From the NCBI RefSeq assembly GCF_001650915.1, contig NZ_LXYO01000002.1, forward strand, positions 16,155 through 80,154: a stretch of DNA of 64,000 bases, written 5' to 3'. The DNA is from Marinobacter sp. EhC06 (GTDB lineage Bacteria; Pseudomonadota; Gammaproteobacteria; Pseudomonadales; Oleiphilaceae). Both the position numbers and the translations under genes were made by a program. The notes under the pieces are model-generated. The model was given only the letters and a program-made list of their open reading frames with translations, did not search any database and was not told where the DNA came from. Every line of letters begins with the position of its first letter. Positions within the stretch are counted from its first letter, which is position 1. This document shows positions 8,329-21,441 of this stretch, piece after piece.

Positions 8329-9282
8329 TTCCCTGAGTTCCAGGGAAGGGCGAGCTGCATCCCACATGCGCTGGAAATTCTCAGACAGCAGTTTTACCCG
8401 GCCACCGTCCGAGAACTTGGCGAAACCTTCTGGCTTGTAGAAGTCATGCCGGTAAACCACGCCCTCACGATCCGCGAGAATGAATGGCTGGTCCTCAACC
8501 GGATAGTCCTCGTTGACCAGTCGAAGTTCCATGCGGCTCGGCAGCCGACGCATAAGCTCGACCAGGGTGTGGCGACGTTTCACCAGCGGCTTGTCGTCAT
8601 GGATGAGCAGCCTGACCTCGCTGAGCCGGTGCCGGCGCGCGAGGGCAGAGATCAGCTCCCGGAAACGATGCCGGTCATAGAGGTCATGTTCGAGCAGGCG
8701 GTCGTACAGCCAGATACGCTGGCCGGCCTGGCCAACCACTGAATCCATCAGGCCCAGAAGTCTGGCCTCGGTGTCAAACAGCCATGAATCCGTGTCGCTG
8801 CCCAGAATCATCGGCTGGTCCTTGGTCCCGAGACTCTCGGCGGCAAGATCCGGTGCCAGGCAGCGCATGTCAAAGTGGGGAATGCCGGCGTCGTCATAAA
8901 CGCCCGAACAGACATGGAAGCCTGAACGCTGGTAGAAGGGAATGGCATGGTCCTGGGCAGACAGCCTGAGCTCGGAAAACCGGTCGGCGGATTCTGCGAT
9001 CAGGTGCCTCAGCAGTGCTTCCCCGATGCCGTGTCCACGGTACTGGGGCAATATCGCCATGCGACCGATATGGCCGGTTTCTTCGAGGGTTGAAAACAGG
9101 CGGGCGACGCCGGCGGGGGTGTTGTCCGGGAGCACTGCCAGGTAATGATCGGCAATTTCATCGGTTTCATCCCACTCCAGCTCCGGCGGGACTTTCTGTT
9201 CCTCAATAAACACCTGCTGGCGGATATCCCGGATGGATGCCGGAGCCAGTTGCCAGCTGTATTTGCGAAACCGAATGCTCAT
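8317..9282 (-). CDS. GNAT acetyltransferase with an additional C-terminal domain
   Basis: Residues 1-140 form an ElaA/YjcF-like GNAT fold: 'RQQVFIEEQKVPPELEWDE', the acetyl-CoA loop 'GRMAILPQYRGHGIGEALL' near 72-90, and 'HAIPFYQRSGFHV'. Residues from about 155 to 321 are a separate alpha/beta domain ('DTDSWLFDTEARLLGLMDSV', 'RHRLSEVRLLIHDDKPLV', 'LADREGVVYRHDFYKPEG'), which recalls a degenerate phospholipase-D-like fold without HKD catalytic motifs. The substrate is unknown. The gene starts 5 nt after the roxA stop and is last in the minus-strand run from rluE. It probably belongs to that operon. Confidence 0.8.
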   Translation of the reverse strand: MSIRFRKYSWQLAPASIRDIRQQVFIEEQKVPPELEWDETDEIADHYLAVLPDNTPAGVARLFSTLEETGHIGRMAILPQYRGHGIGEALLRHLIAESADRFSELRLSAQDHAIPFYQRSGFHVCSGVYDDAGIPHFDMRCLAPDLAAESLGTKDQPMILGSDTDSWLFDTEARLLGLMDSVVGQAGQRIWLYDRLLEHDLYDRHRFRELISALARRHRLSEVRLLIHDDKPLVKRRHTLVELMRRLPSRMELRLVNEDYPVEDQPFILADREGVVYRHDFYKPEGFAKFSDGGRVKLLSENFQRMWDAARPSLELRELPL

Positions 9283-9287
9283 AATGC

Positions 9288-10439
9288 CTATCCGAAGTAA
9301 ACAGAGCCCTGATTGTAGAGCGTGGTCAGAAGCCCCAGCAACGCTTCATCTTCGGTAAATCGGGCCAGGGCAGCCATGTCAACGCGGGCAGCAGAACAGA
9401 GTAACGGGGCGACAGGCCGGGCGTCGCCCTTGAGCAGGAACTGCTCGCCATCGACAAACAGGGCGGTTTCACTGGGAAAGTCGTAGTAAGCGAAACGGGA
9501 ACCCTCGTTCCAGCGCAACTGTTCGCCCGCATGAATCGCTTCGGCAACATCCTCGGGGGATGCAGGCTCCTCGGCGGGAACAACAATGTCCATGCTCTTG
9601 GGCGCTGTTGAAAACTGGCCAAACCAGAGCGCCAGTTGCCGGCGGTCCCCGAGCTTTTCCCGGATGACACTCTCCAGGCGGTCGACCACATCGGGTTGAA
9701 TCGTTCCGGGATTGTCCTGGACCTTCAGGTCCGGATCGTTCAGGTGGTCCGCAGCGTCGGATTGACTGCACAGGAAGTCGGTAAAGCCGGTAAGGATATC
9801 GTCCATAGTCGGCGCCCGGAACCCAACCGACAGGGTGATACAGTCGTCCTCGGCCACGCCGTGGTGGCCAATGCCCGGCGGCAGGTACAGCATGTCACCG
9901 GGTGCCAGGGTAACGGTTTCCTCGCCGTCCCAACTGCTCAGAATCCTCAGAGGGGTGCCTTCCACCCGGGGCGAGGTGTGGTCGCAATGCCCGCCAAACG
10001 TCCACCTGCGGTGACCCTGGGCCTGGAGCAGGAACACATCGTACTGGTCGTAGTGGGGGCCGACGCTGCCGCCTTTCGGCGCAAAGCTGGCCATGATGTC
10101 ATCCAGGCGCCAATTGGGAATGAAGCGGAAGTGTTCCAGAAGATCGGCAATATCGGGCACCCAGTGGTCCAGCCCCTGTACCAGCAGCGTCCAGTCCTGT
10201 TCGGGCAGGCTGCTGAACCGGTCCGGCGAAAAGGGGCCGTTGTGGAGCTGCCAGGGCTTGCCATCGTCATTTTCGATCACAATCCGGGACTCCACGCCCT
10301 CTTCACAGGCCAGGCCCGCAAGTTCATCGGCGCTGACCGGGCAATGGAAGTCGGGAAATGCCTGGCGGATAACCAGCGGCTTTTTCTGCCAGTAGTCCCG
10401 CAGAAATTCAGAAGGTGTCAGTCCGCCAAGCATGTCCAT
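9288..10439 (-). CDS. roxA: Ribosomal protein uL16 3-hydroxylase RoxA (cupin/JmjC)
   Basis: 2-Oxoglutarate/Fe(II)-dependent oxygenase that hydroxylates an arginine of ribosomal protein L16 (E. coli YcfD). 383 residues against 373 in E. coli. The JmjC metal triad is visible as His129-x-Asp131 in 'GPHYDQYDVF' and a distal His in 'GIGHHGVA' (192/193), with 'GDMLYLPPG' between. The C-terminal winged-helix and dimerisation region is present. A GGGAG ribosome-binding site 7 nt before the ATG supports the start. It lies 16 nt after purB, matching the neighbourhood of purB and ycfD in enterobacteria. Confidence 0.93.
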   Translation of the reverse strand: MDMLGGLTPSEFLRDYWQKKPLVIRQAFPDFHCPVSADELAGLACEEGVESRIVIENDDGKPWQLHNGPFSPDRFSSLPEQDWTLLVQGLDHWVPDIADLLEHFRFIPNWRLDDIMASFAPKGGSVGPHYDQYDVFLLQAQGHRRWTFGGHCDHTSPRVEGTPLRILSSWDGEETVTLAPGDMLYLPPGIGHHGVAEDDCITLSVGFRAPTMDDILTGFTDFLCSQSDAADHLNDPDLKVQDNPGTIQPDVVDRLESVIREKLGDRRQLALWFGQFSTAPKSMDIVVPAEEPASPEDVAEAIHAGEQLRWNEGSRFAYYDFPSETALFVDGEQFLLKGDARPVAPLLCSAARVDMAALARFTEDEALLGLLTTLYNQGSVYFG

Positions 10440-10455
10440 GGGTGTACTCCCAGTT

Positions 10456-11838
<1,383 letters not shown>

Positions 11839-11911
11839 TCATCAAAGATTCGGATCAAAAGAAAATAAGGGGTGCATATCATACACCACCGGAGGCACTG
11901 AATCAGCGCCG

Positions 11912-12556
11912 TCAGTGGTACAGGGAGCGATTGGCTTCCTCGGCAAGCTCGCCGGCGAGCCGGATGACCTTTTTTCGGGCAAAGATCAGCTGCCAGCGGC
12001 GGCCGCCGGTCTGACGCCAGAGCACGGCGGAACGAATGCCCGCGAGCAGCAGGGCACGCACTTTTGCCGCATTCTCCTCCCGTTGCAGCACCGAGGGGTT
12101 GCCGCTCACCTGGATTCGCAGTCGAAAGGTGCTGATGGTGTCTGCATAGACCGATGCCAGATTACTGATCAGATTGGGATGGATATACCCGAAGTGGCTG
12201 GCGGTATGCCTGGCCTGATCAATACGGCTGCCGATCACATCCAGCATGTCAGAGCGGCGATTCAGTTTGGATTCGAGCTGGATCAGGTTGAGAGCATAGC
12301 GCAGGACTTCGATGTCCTGCTGCCGGGATTGCTGGCTGAGCACCGAGGAGAGGGTGACAAGGCCTTCGCGGATATCCCGCAGTTCGCCGCCGTAGACGTC
12401 CAGGGTGTTCTCCGGATTGGTGGCGAACAGCGAGCGGATGGAGGTTTCCAGGCTGGCTTCGTTGCACTGGCCGTCGTGGGCAATCTGCTGCACCAGGTTG
12501 GCGGCCTGAAAAACCCCGGCCAGCGCCAGGGTCTGATCCTTGAGGGAGCGGCTCAT
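11912..12556 (-). CDS. hflD: High-frequency-lysogenisation protein HflD homologue
   Basis: Peripheral inner-membrane protein that in E. coli interacts with lambda CII; its housekeeping role is unclear. I chose the ATG at 12556, which forms an ATGA overlap with the mnmA stop and gives 214 residues (E. coli 213). The frame extends further upstream but only into mnmA. Family stretches are '[22 protein letters not shown]' shortened here to its core 'LVQQIAHDG', plus '[11 protein letters not shown]' and '[18 protein letters not shown]'. Translational coupling with mnmA is likely. Confidence 0.92.
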   Translation of the reverse strand: MSRSLKDQTLALAGVFQAANLVQQIAHDGQCNEASLETSIRSLFATNPENTLDVYGGELRDIREGLVTLSSVLSQQSRQQDIEVLRYALNLIQLESKLNRRSDMLDVIGSRIDQARHTASHFGYIHPNLISNLASVYADTISTFRLRIQVSGNPSVLQREENAAKVRALLLAGIRSAVLWRQTGGRRWQLIFARKKVIRLAGELAEEANRSLYH

Positions 12557-13740
12557 GCGGTCTCTTCCTGGGGCCGGGTTCCGGCCAGGCGGGCGGGCAA
12601 GGATTCCCCGTCTCGCCAAGTCTCTTCAATGACGCCGCCGCCGAGACACACATCGCCATCGTAGAAAACAACAGATTGTCCAGGAGTGACGGCGCGTTGT
12701 GCGTCGTCAAAGTCTACCCGAACGCCGCCTTCGATCACGACAACCTCGCAATCCTGGTCCGGCTGTCGGTAGCGGGTTTTGGCCTTGCACCGGAACGTCT
12801 CTGCAGGTGGTTCGCCAGCGACCCAGTCAATCGGTCCCGATACCAGGCCCCGGGAAAAGAGCAGGGGGTGATGCTTGCCCTGGACTGCAATCAGGACATT
12901 GCGAGTGAGATCTTTTTCCGCCACATACCAGGGCTCGTCCCCGAATTCACTGAGGCCGCCTATGCCCAGACCCTGACGCTGGCCAATGGTGTGATACATC
13001 AGGCCCTGGTGCCGGCCAATTTTCTGGCCATCGGGTGTTTCGATGTCGCCGGGCTGGGCCGGAAGGTATTGCTTCAGGAAATCCTTGAACTTGCGCTCGC
13101 CAATGAAGCAGATGCCGGTGGAGTCCTTTTTATCATGGGTGACAAAACCCTGCTGCTCGGCAATACGACGCACCTCGGGTTTCTCCAGCTCGCCTACCGG
13201 GAACAGGGTCCGCGCGATGCGATCGCCAGAGACGGCATGCAGGAAATAGCTCTGATCCTTGTTGGGATCGAGGCCCTTAAGGAGCTGGGCCTTGCCCGGG
13301 GCGTCGGCAATCGGTCGCTGACGGGCATAGTGGCCGGTGGCGATATAGTCTGCTCCGAGAGTAACGGCATAGTCCAGGAAAGCCCGGAATTTCACTTCCT
13401 TGTTACACAGGATGTCGGGGTTGGGTGTCCGCCCGGCCTGGTACTCGGAGAGGAAGTGCTCAAATACCCTGTCCCAGTATTCGGCCGCGAAGCTGGCGGT
13501 GTGCAGTTTGATGCCGATGGCGTCGGCCACGGCCTGGGCGTCGGCCAGGTCCGTCATGGCGGTGCAGTATTCGGTACCGTCGTCCTCATCCCAGTTCTTC
13601 ATGAACAGGCCTTCAACCTGGTAGCCCTGATCCTTTAGCAGCCAGGCGGCCACGGACGAGTCCACGCCGCCGGACATACCGACTATCACGCGGGTGTTGG
13701 CATTGCTGGTTGAAGAGTGCGCTTCGGATGCGATGGTCAT
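12553..13740 (-). CDS. mnmA: tRNA-specific 2-thiouridylase MnmA
   Basis: Inserts sulfur at C2 of wobble U34 in tRNA-Lys, -Glu and -Gln. The PP-loop '[15 protein letters not shown]' starts at residue 21. The catalytic cysteine pair is Cys112 ('[12 protein letters not shown]') and Cys211 ('[13 protein letters not shown]'), the usual two-cysteine arrangement. 395 residues; about 15 extra Ser/Asn-rich residues precede the core. It is preceded 36 nt away by nudJ and overlaps hflD by 4 nt. A tRNA-Lys substrate gene lies at the far end of this window. Confidence 0.96.
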   Translation of the reverse strand: MTIASEAHSSTSNANTRVIVGMSGGVDSSVAAWLLKDQGYQVEGLFMKNWDEDDGTEYCTAMTDLADAQAVADAIGIKLHTASFAAEYWDRVFEHFLSEYQAGRTPNPDILCNKEVKFRAFLDYAVTLGADYIATGHYARQRPIADAPGKAQLLKGLDPNKDQSYFLHAVSGDRIARTLFPVGELEKPEVRRIAEQQGFVTHDKKDSTGICFIGERKFKDFLKQYLPAQPGDIETPDGQKIGRHQGLMYHTIGQRQGLGIGGLSEFGDEPWYVAEKDLTRNVLIAVQGKHHPLLFSRGLVSGPIDWVAGEPPAETFRCKAKTRYRQPDQDCEVVVIEGGVRVDFDDAQRAVTPGQSVVFYDGDVCLGGGVIEETWRDGESLPARLAGTRPQEETA

Positions 13741-13776
13741 GACAGCTTTGTTACCGGCTAAAAAACCGGAAGTTTA

Positions 13777-14241
13777 TCATCTTTCCGGAGGCGCCGTCTG
13801 CGCATCCACCACCACGTCCAGCGGGTATAGCCGGCCGTTTCGGTAATCTTCTATGCACTGGAGCACGAGCGGGCTGCGCAGTTTATCGCCCAGCGCGCGA
13901 ATTTCATCAAGGGTCAGCCAGTGGGCGGCAATGATGCCATCGTCCAGCTGATCGGTAAGGCGGGTGCGGGCCCGGGCCGCATAACAGAACCGGTAGTAGG
14001 TAACTCCGTTGGCCGGCGCCTTGTAGGTGTAGATGCCCAGAAAATGCAAGGGCTCTATGTCCCAGCCAGTCTCCTCAAGGGTTTCCCGCCGAACGGCATC
14101 CAGAATGGCTTCGTCTTCCTCCACATGGCCTGCAGGCTGGTTGAAAACAACCTCTCCGCCGCTGACTTCTTCAACCATCAGGTAGCGGTCGGCTTCATCC
14201 TCAACAATGACGGCCACGGTAGCGTGGGGTGTCCAGGTCAT
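13777..14241 (-). CDS. nudJ: Nudix phosphatase NudJ
   Basis: Nudix hydrolase; E. coli NudJ acts on HMP-pyrophosphate, thiamine diphosphate and nucleoside tri/diphosphates. The Nudix box GX5EX7REUXEEXGU is complete at about residues 38-60 ('GHVEEDEAILDAVRRET' followed by 'LEETGW'). 154 residues, E. coli 153; 'RSPLVLQCIEDYRNGRLYPL' matches the C terminus of the family. The start ATG overlaps the rluE stop as ATGA, and mnmA follows, exactly the E. coli ymfC-ymfB-mnmA order. Confidence 0.92.
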   Translation of the reverse strand: MTWTPHATVAVIVEDEADRYLMVEEVSGGEVVFNQPAGHVEEDEAILDAVRRETLEETGWDIEPLHFLGIYTYKAPANGVTYYRFCYAARARTRLTDQLDDGIIAAHWLTLDEIRALGDKLRSPLVLQCIEDYRNGRLYPLDVVVDAQTAPPER

Positions 14242-14870
14242 GGTTTCCGGTTTCTCCTGGGTCGGTCGCCGGCGCCACTGCGTCGGCGGGGTGATTGTGC
14301 TGGCGCTGGAAGATTGACAGTAACAATCCGATGGCCCCCGGACTTTAGTCCGTCGAGGGTCCAGTCGCCAATCCGGTATCGGATCAGTCGCAACGTGGGA
14401 AAACCCACGGCGGCAGTCATTCGTCGAACCTGCCGATTCTTACCTTCGGTGATGGTCAGCTCAATCCAACTGGTGGGAACTGTATCGCGATGGCGCACCG
14501 GCGGCACCCTGGGCCAGACTGAAGGGGCGGGTATTCTGGCGGCTTTAGCCGGCCGGGTCAGACCATCTTTCATTTGAACTCCGGCCGCCAGGTGTTTCAA
14601 CGCCTCTTCCGTAATGTCGCCTTCCACCTGAACCCAGTATGTCTTAGGCATCTTGAGCGAAGGGGATGCAATCCGGTGTTGCAGTGAGCCTTCAGAGGTA
14701 AGAAGAAGCAGGCCCTCGGAATCATAGTCGAGGCGACCGGCCGGGTAGATGCCCGGAATCCGCAGGTAGTCCGCCAGGGTGGCTCTCGGTGACTCACCGC
14801 CGGAGGCGCCATCGTCGGTAAACTGGCTCAAAACCTGGAAGGGTTTGTTGAAAAGCACGAGTTCAGCCAT
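14238..14870 (-). CDS. rluE: 23S rRNA pseudouridine(2457) synthase RluE
   Basis: RsuA/RluB/E/F-family pseudouridine synthase modifying 23S rRNA position 2457. The ATG at 14870 ('MAELVLFNKPFQVLSQF') begins at the family start; the frame can be extended to a TTG at 14945, which I consider less likely. The catalytic Asp48 lies in 'AGRLDYDSEGLLLL', and 'TEGKNRQVRRMTAAVGFPTLRL' (here over 20 residues in the protein; key part RQVRRM) is the second family motif. The C terminus ends in a basic Arg/Pro tail of about 15 residues. No S4 domain is present, as expected. It is first in the run rluE-nudJ-mnmA-hflD-purB-roxA-GNAT. Confidence 0.92.
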   Translation of the reverse strand: MAELVLFNKPFQVLSQFTDDGASGGESPRATLADYLRIPGIYPAGRLDYDSEGLLLLTSEGSLQHRIASPSLKMPKTYWVQVEGDITEEALKHLAAGVQMKDGLTRPAKAARIPAPSVWPRVPPVRHRDTVPTSWIELTITEGKNRQVRRMTAAVGFPTLRLIRYRIGDWTLDGLKSGGHRIVTVNLPAPAQSPRRRSGAGDRPRRNRKP

Positions 14871-15043
14871 GCGCTGATAGGTTCCCGGAATTCTGATGTC
14901 TTTGGTGAAGGCAGGGTACTGCAAAGCGGGGCGCTGGCAAAGCAACGTTGACGTCGATCAAGAGGGAGTGGGATTAAAGGACAAAAAAAGGAGGGCCCAC
15001 CAGCGGCCACCGGTGGGTGCGATTACTTTATTGTAACAGTCGA

Positions 15044-15355
15044 TCAGGCGTTTACTGCACGGGGCGGATAGCCGTCCCGGCCTGACTCCTGCTGCCCTGA
15101 TTGCCCGGCAGAGTCGCTGCTGGCGCCAGTTTGTCCCTTGCTGGCGGGCAGTTCGTCAGGGACGATGTTGACTGCGTGAATGCCCTTGTCGCTGGGCTTT
15201 TTGTCGAAGGTTACGGCCTGGCCGGCTTTTAAGGTCTTGTAGCCGTCCATCTGCACCGAAGAGAAGTGCGCAAACAGGTCGTCACTGCAGCCATCCTCGA
15301 TGATGAATCCGTACCCTTTGGCATTGTTGAACCACTTGACCTTGCCTCTTGGCAT
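15044..15355 (-). CDS. cspD: Cold-shock-domain protein CspD
   Basis: Single cold-shock domain (residues 1-67) with RNP1 'KGYGFI' and RNP2 'DLFAHFSS', followed by a 36-residue Ser/Gly/Gln-rich tail. The ATG at 15355 has GGGGAG upstream; the frame extends to 15460 without similarity. The position next to clpS-clpA and the longer tail identify it as CspD, a stationary-phase inhibitor of DNA replication in E. coli that Lon degrades. It is divergent from clpS. Confidence 0.88.
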   Translation of the reverse strand: MPRGKVKWFNNAKGYGFIIEDGCSDDLFAHFSSVQMDGYKTLKAGQAVTFDKKPSDKGIHAVNIVPDELPASKGQTGASSDSAGQSGQQESGRDGYPPRAVNA

Positions 15356-15658
15356 GATGAACTCCCCTGTTCTTTTGCTGTCTCTATTATTGTTGATTCT
15401 TTGTTTGCCTATCGGTGCCGTCGCACAGCCGGTCCGAATCCTGTTACACAATCCTTGCATGGATTTACATTATTTTACAATGCAACTTAACTTTCGACCA
15501 ATCATGGCGATGAGTCAATAGTTTCTATGCCGGGAATGTGTGGTTGAACGCAGTCTGGAAGCGGTATCATGTTCGTATTGATAAATATCTCATGCCCCGC
15601 TTGAAAACCCGGGGGCGGACATCCACATTTAACAGGAGCACCGATAAACCGGTAAGGA
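15356..15658. other. 303-nt divergent regulatory region between cspD and clpS
   Basis: AT-rich compared with the flanks. It holds the probable cspD promoter (15472-15501) and a weak plus-strand candidate for clpS, TTGAAC at 15544-15549 and TATCAT at 15565-15570 with a short 15-nt spacer. No small ORF with a convincing ribosome-binding site was seen. Confidence 0.5.
15472..15501 (-). promoter_or_regulatory. Candidate sigma-70 promoter of cspD
   Basis: On the minus strand a -35 TTGGTC (15501-15496) and a -10 TAAAAT (15477-15472) are separated by 18 nt. This gives a leader of about 110 nt before the cspD start. Based on motif match only. Confidence 0.45.
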
Positions 15659-16021
15659 ATGATGCGGACTATCGAAAATTCTCTACTAGTATTTAATCAG
15701 GGGGAGGACGAACAACCGGGGCGACAGGATGACCTCAGCGTTGCTCCCGAGAAGCCTGCTCTCAAGCGTCCGGCGCGATATCGAGTGGTGCTTCTGAACG
15801 ATGATTACACGCCCATGGATTTTGTTGTGGATGTGTTGATGAAGTTCTTCGGAATGAACGAGGAAAAGGCGACGCAGGTGATGCTGCTCGTCCATACACA
15901 GGGAAAAGCTGTATGCGGGGTATATACCCGGGACATCGCGGAAACAAAGGCGGCACAGGTGAACCAGTATTCCTCGGAATGCGAACATCCGCTCCTTTGC
16001 GAGATTGAACGTGCGGACTGA
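15659..16021 (+). CDS. clpS: ATP-dependent Clp protease adaptor ClpS
   Basis: N-recognin that delivers proteins with destabilising N-terminal Leu, Phe, Trp or Tyr to ClpAP. 120 residues. The core '[20 protein letters not shown]' carries the N-degron pocket, followed by '[18 protein letters not shown]'-type residues near the C terminus. Two adjacent ATGs (15659 and 15662) compete; AAGGA directly abuts the first, so the second may be used. clpA starts 18 nt downstream. With clpA, bpt and aat nearby, the whole bacterial N-degron pathway is assembled here. Confidence 0.95.
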   Translation: MMRTIENSLLVFNQGEDEQPGRQDDLSVAPEKPALKRPARYRVVLLNDDYTPMDFVVDVLMKFFGMNEEKATQVMLLVHTQGKAVCGVYTRDIAETKAAQVNQYSSECEHPLLCEIERAD

Positions 16022-16039
16022 AAGACGTTGGGGTGGCCC

Positions 16040-18310
<2,271 letters not shown>

Positions 18311-18325
18311 CATACTTCAACAAGG

Positions 18326-18363
18326 AAAAACCGCTGTCCGGGTAACCGGCAGCGGTTTTTTTT
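18326..18363 (+). terminator. Rho-independent terminator of clpS-clpA
   Basis: The stem AAAAACCGCTG / CAGCGGTTTTT encloses a second CCGG-GTAA-CCGG stem, and eight T residues follow. It begins 16 nt after the clpA stop. Confidence 0.85.
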
Positions 18364-18375
18364 ACGCCCTAACGA

Positions 18376-18399
18376 AAAAAGCCCCCGAAGGGGCTTTTT
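18376..18399 (-). terminator. Rho-independent terminator of infA (bidirectional)
   Basis: Perfect AAAAAGCCCC / GGGGCTTTTT stem with a CGAA loop; symmetric, so it works on both strands. It lies 18 nt beyond the infA stop and just past the clpA terminator. Confidence 0.85.
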
Positions 18400-18416
18400 C
18401 AGATGTCACGGGAGCA

Positions 18417-18635
18417 TCAACGGGCGCGGTATACGATTCGGCCCTTGCTCAGGTCGTAGGGAGTCAGCTCAACCTTGACCTTGTCACCTGTCAGGATGCG
18501 GATGTAGTTCTTGCGCATCTTGCCGGAGATGTGAGCTGTCACAACATGACCGTTGCTGAGCTCAACGCGGAACATGGTGTTTGGAAGGGTGTCGATAATA
18601 ACGCCCTCCATTTCAATGGCATCTGATTTCGGCAT
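18417..18635 (-). CDS. infA: Translation initiation factor IF-1
   Basis: 72-residue OB-fold protein binding the A site of the 30S subunit during initiation. Full-length match to the family: '[20 protein letters not shown]' then '[20 protein letters not shown]' and '[21 protein letters not shown]'. Convergent with clpA, 81 nt downstream of bpt. It is highly conserved and expected to be strongly expressed. Confidence 0.98.
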   Translation of the reverse strand: MPKSDAIEMEGVIIDTLPNTMFRVELSNGHVVTAHISGKMRKNYIRILTGDKVKVELTPYDLSKGRIVYRAR

Positions 18636-18715
18636 TCAGTAGAAACCTCGTTTGGATATGCTTCTCGTAATTTTAAATTGCGCAATTCTGCCTGATTTGT
18701 CGGCGTTTGGCAAAG

Positions 18716-19429
18716 TTAGCCTGGGTCCAGTTCACGCCAGTGCCCGTCTCGAAGCGCTTCGATCGGGCGAAAGCGGGTTTTGTAGTTCATTTTTCGGCAC
18801 TGCTTGATCCAGTAACCGAGATAGAGATGGGGCAGTCCTCTGCGGCGAGCTTCCTCGATTTGCCACAGGATCGCGTAGGTGCCCAGGCTCCTGTCCTCCA
18901 GATCCGGGTCGAAAACGGTGTAGATGGCCGAGAGTCCGTCGTCCAGAAGGTCCACGGCCGCCAGTCCCACCAGCCGCTCATCCTTGTGGATTTCCAGGAA
19001 CCAGGAGTCGGTTGCCCCTTCCACCAGGAACGACGTGAACTGTTCCCGGGTGGGCGGGTACATATCGCCATCCTGGTGCCGTTGCTCAATGTAGTTGGCG
19101 TAGAGCTGGTAGTACCTTTCCGCGAAGGTGGCCGGCACCATGGTGCACTTCAGGTCTGTATTTTTCTTGAGCACCCGTCGCTGGCTTCTGTCCGGATTGA
19201 AATCATCGACTTTTAATCGAACCGGTATGCAGGCATTGCATTGCTCGCAGTGGGGCCGGTAATAATGCGATCCGCTGCGGCGGAAGCCAAGAGCGGTGAG
19301 TTGGCTGTAGAGTTTTTTATCGACATGGGCCCGAGGATCCACAAACATGGTGGTTGCCTCGCGGTCTGGCAGGTAGCTGCAATCATGGGGTGGCGTCGCG
19401 AAGAACACCAGGGTTCTGAGATTGCTCAT
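18716..19429 (-). CDS. bpt: Aspartate/glutamate leucyltransferase Bpt
   Basis: Transfers Leu from Leu-tRNA to N-terminal Asp or Glu, creating a ClpS-recognised N-degron. The ATE-family N domain holds the cysteine cluster 'YYRPHCEQCNACIPVRL' (Cys61, 64, 67) and Cys17. The C domain has 'HLYLGYWIKQCRKMNYKTRF', the family hallmark. 237 residues, typical. It starts immediately after the aat stop, with its ribosome-binding site inside aat, so the two are co-translated. Confidence 0.95.
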   Translation of the reverse strand: MSNLRTLVFFATPPHDCSYLPDREATTMFVDPRAHVDKKLYSQLTALGFRRSGSHYYRPHCEQCNACIPVRLKVDDFNPDRSQRRVLKKNTDLKCTMVPATFAERYYQLYANYIEQRHQDGDMYPPTREQFTSFLVEGATDSWFLEIHKDERLVGLAAVDLLDDGLSAIYTVFDPDLEDRSLGTYAILWQIEEARRRGLPHLYLGYWIKQCRKMNYKTRFRPIEALRDGHWRELDPG

Positions 19430-20143
19430 TCACTCCTCCGGCCCGGGCCAACGCCATTGGAAGGTCCAGTCGGTCTGATCCGGTTTTTGGTCGATACTCA
19501 TCCTGAGTATAGATAAAAACTCTTCCCGGGGAATAGTCCGCGCGCCCATGGTCAGCAAATGCCGGCTCTCAACCTGGCAGTCCATGATTCGGTAGCCCCA
19601 GTTCTGTAACTGGTGCGCCAGGTGGACCATGAGAACCTTGGACGCGTTGGTCTCCAGGGAAAACATGGATTCCCCGAAAAAGCACCGGCCAATAGCCAGT
19701 CCGTACATGCCACCGGCCAGCTCGCCGCGGCGGTTCCAGATTTCGATGGAGTGAGCCACGCCCATGCGGTGGAGCTCTGAGTAGCTGGCAATCATTTCTT
19801 CGGTAATCCAGGTGCCTTCGGCCCGGGTCGAGGCGCACAGGCGGATAATCCGTCCGAAGTGTCTGTCTGCGGTTACCTGGAAGCGTTGCTGGTTCAGGGT
19901 GCGGCGTAGGCTCCGTGAAACGTGGATTTCGTCCGGAAAAAGGACGCACCGCGGATTCGGTGACCACCATAAAATGGGCTGGTCGTCGCTGTACCAAGGG
20001 AAGATGCCGTTCCGGTAGGCCAGTATGAGTCGCTCGGTGGAAAGGTCGCCGCCGAGGGCAAGAAGGCCGTCCGGGTCGTCCAGGGCTTCGTTGGCGGGGG
20101 GGAACCAGAGTTGGTCAGGGTCTAGCCAGGGTAGTGAGGTCAT
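19430..20143 (-). CDS. aat: Leucyl/phenylalanyl-tRNA--protein transferase
   Basis: Transfers Leu or Phe to proteins with N-terminal Lys or Arg, the other branch of the bacterial N-degron pathway. Family motifs are 'FPPANEALDDPDGLLALGGD', 'LAYRNGIFPWYSDDQPILWW', 'PRCVLFPDEIHVSRSLRR' and 'GGMYGLAIGRCFFGESMFS'. 237 residues (E. coli 234). It lies 203 nt downstream of trxB; that gap contains the hairpin element described separately. Confidence 0.96.
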   Translation of the reverse strand: MTSLPWLDPDQLWFPPANEALDDPDGLLALGGDLSTERLILAYRNGIFPWYSDDQPILWWSPNPRCVLFPDEIHVSRSLRRTLNQQRFQVTADRHFGRIIRLCASTRAEGTWITEEMIASYSELHRMGVAHSIEIWNRRGELAGGMYGLAIGRCFFGESMFSLETNASKVLMVHLAHQLQNWGYRIMDCQVESRHLLTMGARTIPREEFLSILRMSIDQKPDQTDWTFQWRWPGPEE

Positions 20144-20207
20144 CCTTCTCCGGTTTTTACTGCCTAGTTCGCGTTGATCTTGTTGCTAACGGGCCTCGGA
20201 GTCGCGC

Positions 20208-20308
20208 CCGGGAGGACCAGTCTTCTAAAACACGCCGTAAATACATCCCTGTAGGCTTGGCTCCGCCATCCCTGGCTCCGCACAGTTTTAGAAGACTGGT
20301 CCTCCCGG
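20208..20308 (-). repeat. Dispersed long-hairpin element, copy A (sense strand minus)
   Basis: A perfect 24-bp inverted repeat (20208-20231 with 20285-20308) closes a loop of exactly 53 nt. Read on the minus strand, the loop contains two 7-nt GCGGAGC direct repeats flanking CAGGGATG. It has two mini-hairpins: GCCAGGGATGGC (20276-20265) and TACAGGGATGTA (20253-20242). The loop is 44/53 identical to that of copy B (53331-53441), whose stem has a different sequence apart from the innermost AAAC/GTTT. No T run follows, so it does not look like a simple terminator. A further TTCTAAAA motif, present in the left arm, recurs outside at 20332-20339. It lies between trxB and aat in their sense orientation. 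Confidence 0.85.
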
Positions 20309-20346
20309 CCTCGATCAGCTTCCGTGTCGCCTTCTAAAAGACTAGA

Positions 20347-21345
<999 letters not shown>

Positions 21346-21441
21346 TCAGGGCCAGACGCTTCGGGGAAAGGAGCAAAGGCTAACATGAAAGGCGCGGTCT
21401 GCCATTCGTTTTGGCCAATTCCGCTTATAAAACCTTGCTAT

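Noticed and set aside
20208..20308. Copy A as a Rho-independent terminator of trxB
   Set aside because: The loop is 53 nt, there is no T run after either arm, and the loop sequence is conserved with copy B.
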